Assembly: GCA_014529385.2 (NCBI GenBank)
Contig: CM043971.1
Location: forward strand, 92,057,340-92,121,339
Source of the DNA: Adiantum capillus-veneris
Lineage: Eukaryota > Streptophyta > Polypodiopsida > Polypodiales > Pteridaceae
Direction of reading: 5' to 3'
DNA: 64,000 bases
Below are positions 21,385 to 31,427 of this stretch, piece by piece (positions within the stretch are counted from its first letter, which is position 1; the number at the start of each line of letters is the position of its first letter). The position numbers and the translations under genes were made by a program. Below the pieces are notes generated by a model. The model was not told the DNA's origin, did no database searches, and saw nothing but the letters and a program-made list of their open reading frames with translations.

Positions 21385-22896
21385 GGTAGCTCTAGGAGGA
21401 TCTTGGCGGTTGTTCTTTTGGGGACAAGCGCGTTACGCATGCCCTTGTTCGCCGCACTTGAAACACCGGTTATCCTTGCGATAACGCTCAAGCTCTTCAG
21501 GAGAGAGTTTGTTTTTACCTTTGTAAACTCCCTTCTCTTTAGCTTTGTTGGAGTTGCCCTTAGGAGACTTTTGGACATTGTCCTTCCCCTTAGGCTCGTT
21601 GGAAACCTTGTTTTCCGTGGGCTTATTATTTCTTTTAGCCCCCGTTTGGAAATTGATTTGAGAGGCCACCATAGTATGATGTATTACCACCGATATGGTA
21701 CGTGGCCTTTGGGAGTTGACATACTCCGGAATTTCTTTGGTTAAGCCCACACAAAATTGTTGCTTTTACTCTCCAAAATCCAACTTTTTGAAGACAGTTG
21801 CTTTGAGTTGTAGGTCCTAAAACGTGTCTACATATTTGTGGATGGATTCATAGGGAGAGACCTTTAAGCTTCACCGTTCAGTGAGTACTTTGTCTTTGGC
21901 ATCGTTGGCCAAAAACTGCTTCATAATGGAAGCTCTTAAAGATTTCCATGTTCGTGGAGCTTCACCGTTGGCTCGTAGGCTAGACCACCATTGCCTGGCG
22001 GACTTTTGAAGTGCCTAGATACATGGCGTAGCTTAGAGGACTCCGTGAAGCCCTCATCTCCAAATGCCGCATAAAATTGTTAGATAAAAGCCAAGACTTT
22101 GTCTGTAGCACCAAAGGTGCCATCATAGATAAGGAAAGAGATGCTCTTCCCTCCCTCTTTGAACTTCTTCAGCTTGGATGACCTCTTCCATGCGGCATAG
22201 GATTTCCTATGGCCTCTTCTTTTTTATGGTTCAAAGGTTGCACCATCACTTTCTTCAGAAGGTGAAGAATTTGAAGAAGGTGGAGAAGAGGGTGACCTCT
22301 TTCTCGCCTTTTTCTTGTCTTGATCTTCGTCGTCTTCACCATCACTTTCATAAGAGGAAGAGGATGAAGAAGATGGAGAAGAGGGTGTCCTGTCTCTCGC
22401 CTTTTTCTTCTCTTGCTTTTTATCGTCCCTCTTTGAATTGTGGTCTAGAGAAGGGTGCGATGGTCTTCTCCGCTTTGGTCGTGATGGAGAGCGTTTAGCC
22501 CACCGTCTTCGTGGAGCCATCTCCGTCGAGGTGGCGGGAGACTCACTTCTTTCTTGTTCCTTTGGTGGAGGCTCTTGAGTTCTCCTTTGGGAAGGAGATG
22601 CATCATCAAGAAGTAAATTCTTGAGCCCTTCGTATGGATTCTCTTCTACTTCCTGAATCGGAGAGAGACCTCTTTTGGGAGTCTCACAAGGAGGCTTCCT
22701 AGGTGTTCTCTCGTCATGGTGATGAGCTTGGAGAATCCCATGAGCACGGAGCTGTCGTTGCACTTCACTTTGGAGAGATGGATTGAAGCCTAGAAACAAG
22801 ATAGTTAACAAGCATCGAAGCATCATTAGTAGCTTGCTCATTAGCAAAATCAAAGTTATCAACATTAATTTCACTCCCTTTACTATTGTCAGCCAT
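21385..22896 (-). pseudogene. Chromovirus gag, broken
   Basis: A likely start (MADNSKGSE) lies at 22894-22896, but that frame stops after about 43 codons near 22768; the next part continues in another frame. There follow a long Ser/Glu/Arg/Lys-rich region (22224-22700) and a capsid region (21750-22200) with several stops. A CCHC knuckle near 21430-21475 (CFKCGEQGHA) has a TAA (21433-21435) before its last Cys. At least one frameshift and several stops make it a pseudogene. Confidence 0.75.
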
Positions 22897-23300
22897 TCTA
22901 ACAACTTTTAGGTGTAAACTTTTTAGGTGTACTTTGGCACTTCAAGCCCTAGTTGCTACTCCTCTTTACCCCTTTAGAAAAAGCACTCAAGCTACTGTAC
23001 CCGAGGGTCAAATACAATTAATTGCAAGGAATAGAAGAGAGGGTCTTTCAACACCAAAACAGCATCATCTCCTGTCAAGCTTCTAATAGCTCAATAGTGG
23101 TTAAGCCGTAGGCAAGCCCCGTAGGACTCCACTATTAAGACCATAGCTCTCCACGATGATACCCCGTTAACTGCACGAAGGCAGGCGCACTGCAAGGCTG
23201 AAAAATCCCTATTCCACTTACTCACAGGCAATTAATAATACCAACCATTTATAGCTAGCTTGAGGACCTCCCTTCTTGAGCAAGAAAAGAGAAACCTTGT
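22897..23300 (-). other. Chromovirus 5' leader
   Basis: Untranslated leader between the primer site and the gag start. I see no further feature in it. Confidence 0.6.
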
Positions 23301-23312
23301 GCTCTGATACCA
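23301..23312 (-). other. Primer binding site, tRNA-iMet type
   Basis: On the minus strand TGGTATCAGAGC lies one base inside the 5' LTR. This is the standard initiator tRNA-Met priming site of plant LTR elements, and it shows that 23314-24906 is the 5' LTR. Confidence 0.92.
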
Positions 23313-23313
23313 A

Positions 23314-24906
23314 TGTAACATTTATTGGCCTAAAACCTTGTGTGTAGCGGAAATTAGCATGAACATACTGGGCATTTCATTAGAATAGATTCTTAATGAG
23401 AATTACAAGAGTGCTTGGGTGGAGAGAGCAACAAAAAGCATAACACCTAGTTAGATAGCATGAACAATACTTTCAAAAGAGAGAAATTAAGCTATTGACA
23501 ACAGTTGAGGACCGAATTTGCATGGATCTGGTCCCCCCTCCAAAAGGCTTTGTATTATGGTTTCTCCCATCAAGAGAGACATTGTACAATACAATTCTTT
23601 GTGTTCCTTCAAGACTAGCTAGTGCAATGAAGATGAAAGCTTCATGCACTAAGAAAAACACTTAGCAAACACAACATCAATTATCCCCGGTCTCAGACCC
23701 AAGAAGACCTCACACACTTTCGAAGATGGTGAGAGCTAGCAGGGTATGAGAGTAGATTGAGAGGAAGAAGGAGTATCTTACGAGAAAGATGTACATCTCC
23801 TCACATAATCACTCATATTAGCATAACTTAACTTAGTAATTAGCATGGTAGAGGAGATGAGCATGCATTGAAGCTTGGATCTTGGTTGGATTTGCATCAC
23901 AAAGCCAAGAGTTGTTGGTGTAGGCCTCCCTTCTCACAAGCTTGGAGTAGGTGATAAGCTTTCCATTAAAGCTTGAGAAGGAGAGAGAGTCTTCTTTACT
24001 TCACACATGAGATTGTGTGAGTGTGTGTGTGATAATGCCTTGCAAAAATCAGCCCCCTCTCTCTCTTGGTCGACCCCTCTTGCTATTTGCTCATGCTCTA
24101 CCCTCATTGGACCTCCCCAGGCCTAGCCAATGGTAATTAAGAAGTATAAGTGATAGCCTTCTGACACGTGTCCCCCTTTCCCCTTTTGTGAGAGCTTTAG
24201 GTAATTTAATAATTCCACTAAACTCTCATTGGACCCCTTTGCCTCCTGGCCAATAGGAATCAGGCAAGCCATTGGGCTGCTAAATGCTCATTTTACCCCT
24301 TGGGAGACTATCCAATAGTCTTCCAGAGGACTTAATTCTCATTGGTTCTTTTATTAAGTGCTTTTAAATTAATTAAACTAGATTTACTCTAGCCTAATTC
24401 TCATTGGTCCACCTTCAAGGCCATCCAATAGAAATTGGGTACACCTTGTGGGCATCTGGGCTAGGGAGCTGACATGTGTCCCTCATTCCCTTTGTGTAAA
24501 GGGAGCTTGTGTCTGTGTCTGTGTGTGGCTTTCTCTCTCATCCCCTACAAGCAAGGCTCACCCCCTCCTAAGTACGGAAGTGTAAAGACTTTTTTGGACA
24601 CACACAAAGTATCCAATTCCCCTATGGTTGACCTTTGGACACAACCTTTGAATGTTGGAACCGTAGCATTTTGGAAGTCTTAATGGGCTAAACCTTAGGG
24701 TATTTTTAGTCCATTGTTGCACATGGATCTTTTTCAGATGGCCCCCCCTTTGGATCCCTATTTTCCCTTCTTTGGATCCCTACTGTGGCCAGTCTGCTAG
24801 CTTAAGCAATATTCTAGCTTTTTCTCCCCTAGCACTTCCCCATATTAAATGATCAGTTTAACATGAGAAAATCATTTAGGAGAATTAGATATTGATTATT
24901 ATGACA
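23314..24906 (-). repeat. Chromovirus 5' LTR
   Basis: Right copy of the LTR, 1593 bp, ending TGACA directly before the TATAG duplication at 24907-24911. Confidence 0.93.
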
Positions 24907-24911
24907 TATAG

Positions 24912-25179
24912 CACCGCATAGCATGAATGTGTGACAACAAATGCATCACCTTCTTGTGTCACAATTAGCCTACTCATGTTAGTATCCATCTCATGATGCC
25001 TCAAATATCTCCCTCGGGAATACATACTACATTCAAAGTTGCTCACCAACATGATTACAACGACAATTGGATCAGCCGTCCTCCTCATTATTATTCGGCA
25101 TTGTTCGGATGTAATATTGTAGTTTGAATCCATTCATCGGACTCAAAACCAGAGTACCATCCAAATTTTGCAAGAAGAA
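24912..25179. other. No gene recognised
   Basis: Short stretch between the chromovirus and the truncated LTR of the next element. Nothing recognisable was seen. Confidence 0.5.
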
Positions 25180-25716
25180 CGCAACCGCAGGTAAAAGCTT
25201 TACGCATTGATGTAAACGTTTCATGGTAATCCGTAGCTTTTGGCGTCGCCAAGCCGCAGCCTAATTTCATCATAAGTGGAAATTTAAGCTAGAAAATCAC
25301 AAAGTAAGCATAGGCGGGGTATTGGGGCATCATTGCTAAGCGTTTAGATGCATTCTCGATCGAAAATGACTAGGTCAAAAATTCATTACTGTTAATAATC
25401 ACGAGTTTTATACTTCATCAGAAGTGAGATTTAAGACCATAAGCATGTGTGCTTAGGTCTTATATACATGTCCTAGGTTTGGTGCTGTAACAATTATGAT
25501 TTTTTTGCCGATTAGCGATTAGCTTTTGGTGACTTTGGTCATTTGAGTGTAGCTTGTGTTAGATGCGAGTTGTCTATTGTTTTCTAAGAGATTGACACCC
25601 TCTTGTAGCCTCTATGCACTAGTCAAGTGAGCTTCGTCCCATGGATTGACAATTATGTTCGTGGTTCTTGCTATGTCTGCAATAAGATAGGAGTGAGGTT
25701 AGAAACCCGTCCCACA
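25180..25716 (+). repeat. Truncated 5' LTR
   Basis: Matches about 34745-35293 from GCAACCGCA to the terminal CCGTCCCACA, with many substitutions and indels. About 370 bp at the 5' side, including the promoter part, are missing. Confidence 0.88.
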
Positions 25717-25718
25717 TT

Positions 25719-25740
25719 TGGTGCCGCTCTCGGGGATCGA
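25719..25740 (+). other. Primer binding site, tRNA-Asp type
   Basis: TGGTGCCGCT followed by CTCGGGGATCGA lies two bases inside the LTR. It is a diverged tRNA-Asp site related to that of the nested element. Confidence 0.75.
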
Positions 25741-26023
25741 ATAGACCTAAACTAGGAAAAACATGAGCGTCTTCTGTAGTTGTCCTTTAACTTCCTCTAG
25801 GTTCACCTAGAGTTAAGGATTAGATTAGGATTTTTGAGAATGATTGATGGACAAGACAAGTCTTAAGATCAAGGCTCAAAAAACCATTAAAAAAAAAAAG
25901 AAAACAAGTGTTTGTGGACACTTTCCACAACCCCATTACAGTAGAACCTAGGAGTAGGGTAAGTAGAATCCGAGGTGGGATCTCAGAACATTGCTCGCTT
26001 CAAAAAAATCAATTGTGAGTTGT

Positions 26024-27445
26024 TTATGTGACGTTGCAAAAATTCAAGTCTATGGCTTGAAATAGCACCAAAGACTGTCAACCACTGAATCCGGCTGGAG
26101 ATAATGCTCTAAAATTTGTATGAACGAGTGGGTAAGCTTAAGGATGCATTTGAGGTAAATTTTTAATAGTTTGCAAAAACTCATATTATTTACTTTTTCT
26201 TGAGATTTTAGGCCAAATTAAGTTTGACTTGACTCAGAGGCTTAAAACAGGTTAAAAAAAGACCGTCCAGTGAAAAAATTGCAAAAAGTGTTCATTTTAG
26301 GCCAAAAGTAAATAATTGCGATTATTTACTTTCAGCTCAAAATTGATCAAGGTTGATACCAGAGACTCTGTGCATGGTTGCAAACATCTTTTGTAAAGGC
26401 TCATAGAATTTGGATCACAAAACAGACCAAAACCTTGAGAAAAACTGAAATCTGTACTAATTGTCGAGAACTTGAGTGTGACTTGGTAAATCTTGCTCAA
26501 ACTTAGTGAAACTTGACTCAGAAGCTTGGATTGAAGTGTTAAACATGTGTATATGCTCTGATAATAAAAAAGATGAAATATTTGCCAAAAGTAAATAATT
26601 GCGATTATTTGCTTTTGTCCTACTTTTCAACTTTTTTTAACAACGCAGCATACCACCAGTTTTATCATGTTATATTGAGCACACGAAACAAATTTGATAA
26701 GATTTGGATTATTAAAGTGAAAATTGTGGCCAGATTTGTAAAGTCAGTCTGTGGACAAAAAACTATTGACAAATTGAGTAGTAATTATCCAAACTTGGTG
26801 AAACTTTGCTAGGTAGCTTAAGTTGAGTTGCTTAACCAGTTTGTATCAACATTTTGGCTGCAAAAAATTCCCAGTTGTAAATAATTACGATTATTTACAT
26901 CTGTTATAAAATTAAATAATTTTGCACATCTGAGTATACCACAAGGTCAAGCATATTAGGTAGACTCCACAACTAAAATTTGGTGAAATTTGGATCACAA
27001 AAGTGAGACTTAAGCGAAATTCTTGAAAACTAAGTTTGTGGACACTAAACAATTGATAACTTGGACAAATCCTATTCAAACTCAACCAAACTTGTCCAGA
27101 GACCACAACAAGGTGATTACTTGGCAAAACAAGCCTGACAAGTGAAAAAACTGAGAAAAGTAAATAATTGTGATTATTTACTATTGAGACCCAGAGACAA
27201 GATTTTTGACTTTTGAGTTTGTACATAATACAAGGCTACTGGTCAATTTTGGGTTCCATCGGGTCCAAATTGGTACATGTTAACTGAGTTTTCAGGTTGC
27301 AGATTAGTCCTTTGGATTTTTGCAAGAGTAGAATCTGAAAGTCTCAATTGCTGACTCACTTAGCTCATATTGAAGTGATATACATAGACTAGTCACAATA
27401 GTTAGCAAAAATTGTACAGTCTTTGAGAGAAAACAACTAACTTGG
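26024..27445 (+). repeat. Divergent ~284-bp tandem repeats with palindromes in the leader
   Basis: Four copies of a 22-bp hairpin start at 26308, 26591, 26877 and 27160. The arms are GTAAATAAT and ATTATTTAC with a four-base loop. The spacing is 283, 286 and 283 bp. Between them other words recur in register, such as ATTTGGATCACAAAA, TGGACAAAAAACTATTGACAA and AACTTGGTGAAACTT. The units have diverged but the palindrome has not: copies 1 and 4 have perfect arms and copy 2 has one change. The array lies between primer site and Gag start, where packaging and dimerisation signals of retroelement RNA are found. Outer limits of the array are approximate. Confidence 0.8.
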
Positions 27446-27580
27446 TTAAAACTCATACATGAATCAGGTTACAAGCAAGGAAATGAGAGCTTGACAGGGG
27501 TTGCACTCAAGTCAAGTGGAAGAAACGGATGCCAATTCAATCCGATAGTAAGTACTCTATCCAGGGCTTAACAAGTCTAT

Positions 27581-30500
27581 ATGAACCTTAGATCTGGTCG
27601 TATGCTAGCAAATCAAGGCCTATTTGAAGAGACCACTAGTAGAGTATCCATCGAAGAGAGTGTAAATCAAGGTGATGACTTGGACACTATCTTTGAAGAA
27701 CTCTCAGACACCTATTTTGTCTCAACATCTGAAATGTCTTCCTATTCGACTCATTCAGGAACCGGAACAATAGTGCAATATAAGCACATACTCACCTTTT
27801 ATAAGACTAATGTCCATGGAGCTCAGGTTTACCTAGATCCTAATGAAGAGTATGCCATTCGCATTGATGACCATGACATAGAGTTTGAAGAGGAAATCAG
27901 GGCAAACAAATAAGGAAAAATGTATATGGATAAATACGAAACTCAGTATTTAAAAGCTAAAAACCTTGATGTGACAGACAAATGGGGGTTAGAACTGAAT
28001 GCCATAATTCTAGATATGGCAGCAAAAGAAGGTCCACCAACTTTAGAATTTCAGGGATACGATCAAGTTTTTCTGAAACCTTTGAAACGGCTTAGCACAA
28101 ATAATCCTAGGATCAGAGTCTATTGTTGGGAGGATTGGAACATCAAGGATCTTTTATGGACTTCTCATGCCAAATCAGGATAATTAACACCCATGAAGAT
28201 CATCTATATCTTCAAAATCAAAGACAAGGATTCAACAAATCTACCAACTTACCTATTTAGGGATTGTTATAACAATAACTTTGTTATGATGAGTCCTGAG
28301 GAGGCAGAACAAACCAAATACCAAGGGTACTCTCTAAGAGATTGGATATTGGGCCAAGGACCAGAAACTATTCCAAGAGAGGAACTCCGCGAGAGATCTT
28401 TTGGGAGCAATGTTAAAAAACCCGAACCTACCTCACGAAGAAAACCGAGTGACACTAAAGCCAGTCCAGGGCTACATGAGTCACTATTTCAAACAATCTG
28501 GTTTGAAGGACTTGGAACAAGACCAACTGCCAGGATAATTGGAATTGAGCCAAATAGACGTGTCAGACTAGCTGATTTTAAAAAATGGGTTAGAAAATAC
28601 AGTGGATATGGGGATCCATATGACCACTTAGCAAGCTTTAAGCAAGTTCTAAGAGCAGAATGCATATTTTATTTCCACATTCAATTTGAGGGATTCGGAA
28701 TGACATTAGAAGGAAAGCACTGACATGGTTCCAAAATATTCCACCAAGGTCAATCATGGACTTAAATATATTAGCTCAGGGATTTGTAGCTGCATGTTCC
28801 AAAACTAGGATCAAACATAAAAAGGGTAGCTCAAATCTATAGCTTCAAACAGAAACAAGGTGAGTCTGTTAGGAATTGTGCAACTAGGATGAAGCAATAC
28901 ATTGCAAGGTGCCCAGAACTAGAACTATCTGCAGATCAAGAAAATTAGTGTCATTGTTTCTAAAGGGATTGCTAAACAAGGAGCTTCATGCTATACTGTA
29001 TAGCAAGAAACATATGACCCTAGAAGAGTGTGTATCAGATACTATTGACTTGGGAGACCATTGTGATATTTTCAATGAAGAAGACGTTCATAAGGATACT
29101 GAGAGTGAGAAAACAGCATCCACCAAACCAACACAAGTGGGAACAGCTGTTGCAGCACCACTAACATCCATAGAAGATATGCTCAAAAAGATGAATGAAA
29201 TGATGAATAACATGCAGAAAGCACCTATAAGAGGACCAGGGCAAAGGATACCTCAACAGGGACAACCAATTAAGCCATAGAAATGGTGTGCTATCAAGGG
29301 TAAATGGACCAACCATGAGACCAATGAGTGCTATTACCGACCAAAGTACGATAAAAATGTTCAATGTGTGTCTATGAGGCCACAACAACAATCCATGTAC
29401 AGATATCAACCTAATTTGGCCCCATCACAAAGACCACCAATGGGTATGGAAAGACCACAACCAGTGTTGGGTCAACAACCTCCATATCCTGAACATAATG
29501 TAGTGCTTGTAAAGTACATGCATTCAGAAGGAGTCATAGATGAACAAGCACTAGTGCCTATTACACCTTATGTGGAGCCTAGTCCATCTACGGTAATGGT
29601 AGAGGAAAGTGATATAATTCACATCCACCTTCAATGTAATAACCTATGACTTTTGCTACACTAGAGCTTACATCAATGTACTATGTAGCTAACAAGGTGT
29701 TAGACCTCCTATGGTAAGAGCCATGATTAAGCCAAGGACTGAAAACTGCCATAATTGTGGTACAGATGATCATTGGAAAAATGAATGCCCAGAACTGGAC
29801 AAGAACATTAAGCCAGTTGAAGCTTTTTGTACACATGTTGCAAAAAGGGTGGACACTTCCCTGAAAACTGTCCAAAATATCCTTTAAACAAAGAAAAAAG
29901 TGAATGTAGTCCAAGTGATACCTAGTAGCTCATTAGAGAGTGAACCTATTGTTCCAATTAAGGTGATTAATAGAGCTTAGGCTAAGAAAAAGAAACACAA
30001 CTCGTTTGAAGAATCGGAGAATAGTAAAAATTCCTCTCAAAAGACCAAGAAAAGAAGAAGCCAAAGGTATGAGATGAGAAAACGAAAACAAAAGGATGAA
30101 ATGGAGGAAAAGGCCAAGAAACTTTTCTAGAAAAAAGTGAAAGAATCTGTGAGTGATATCAAAGAAACCACAATGAAATCTGGAGGATTGACTTTGGGTA
30201 GACAAAATTTTTGAGTCAATCAATGCAGCCTTGGAAGCTTTCCAAGTGCGGCTTAAAGCTAGCTAAAATATGGAAAAGAAATGAAAAAACTATTCTTCTC
30301 TAGATATAGAAACAGCTAAGCTTGAAGCTTATCAAAATTTGGTAAGAATTACTCAAGAACTGCTGGAAAAACAAAAACCCAAGCTTGAGAGTATAGCAAA
30401 ACCTGAGGAGCTTGTGGCCATGCAAGAATTTGACTCAGTCTCTTCAGCTGAATTAAAGCTTCCATCTTGGTTAAACAAAGGCACACCTATTTGGATGTGT

Positions 30501-31427
30501 GGCGCCTCAGAAAGTGGGAGTTTAAAATGAGAAAAATGTATCTTAGAAAGGGATTGCACAGATGAAGCCTATATACCTGAACCTTTGCCGAAGCATTTGT
30601 TTGAGCCATTTGAGTGGACGTAAATTTTGGCAACAATGGATATGTGTGTGAATACATCTATGCCTACTCAATTTTGCAATGAGGATGGCTATGACATAAT
30701 TCCCATACAAATGATTTCAACCATTCACATTGAAGATGAAGTTCAGGAACCCAAGGACTTTTTGAAAGCTCAACAAGTCTCTTCGGACCTCTATTATGAT
30801 GCAACAGACGAGTTTGAAGAACATTCAGCTACATCTGATGCTTCGGGGTCTGAAAAAGAACATGTGAGAGCCAAATTACTCATAAAAGGAGGAGAGAAAA
30901 ATTTTCTTGACTTTCCAAACCAAAAACCAAGAAGACAAAAATGGTATAGAAGAAAGTAGATATCCTTCAGACAAAAAATAAGAAACATCAAAAACATCAA
31001 GGAAACAAGAAAGGAAACTCAATCAAAACCTAAACACCAAGATGATGATTCACCCATGACCCGAGTTAAACGAAAGAAGAAATATCAAGAGTTAAAGAAA
31101 GCTCTAAAGGCGATGTATACCACTGAAATGGAAACAATAGAAGAAAAAAGTAAATATGTAATGAGTGTTCCATCCCATTACAAGAGATATACTCTCCAAG
31201 ATCGAAAGATCATAGTCGGACAACCTGTAAGGGAACTAAGAAAACAGGGTGAGTCCTATGAAGGACCTGAAAATACAAAGAAGGTAGATCTAGAAGAACC
31301 AGCAGAAGAGCCTAGACCTGCCTACGTTGCGAATGACTTGACTGAAGAAGAAGAAGAGCTTTTGCTAGTCTTTACCACCAACATTTCCACTTCCTTTCAA
31401 AGAGACCGCCACGATACACAACTTTGA
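27581..31427 (+). pseudogene. Gag polyprotein of Gag-only element, broken
   Basis: Starts MNLRSGRML at 27581. The first frame continues to 28723 with two stops (TAA ending 27913 and 28183). Capsid-like sequence follows around 28560-28720 (VRLADFKKWVRKYSGYGDP-like), then frameshifts. A CCHC knuckle lies at 29747-29788 (CHNC, H, C spacing CX2CX4HX4C), with a second damaged one just after it near 29830-29870. From 30339 to 31427 the frame is Lys/Glu-rich. No protease motif was recognised. The protein would form the particle and bind element RNA. Three or more frameshifts make it inactive. Confidence 0.7.

Larger units (their letters stand above)
7358..24906 (-). mobile_element. Complete Ty3/gypsy chromovirus carrying a nested element
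   Basis: LTRs of 1605 bp (7358-8962) and 1593 bp (23314-24906) start TGTAACATT and end TATTATGACA as read on the plus strand. TATAG stands directly outside both ends (7353-7357 and 24907-24911), a 5-bp target duplication that proves the limits. Coding order on the minus strand is gag, protease, RT, RNase H, integrase, chromodomain, as in chromoviruses. The chromodomain is thought to steer integration to marked chromatin. PBS and PPT are both present. Gag and pol carry several stops and frameshifts, so this copy is dead. The 3' region between pol and LTR is split by an 8.6-kb element at 9047-17687; without it the element is about 8.9 kb. Confidence 0.95.
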
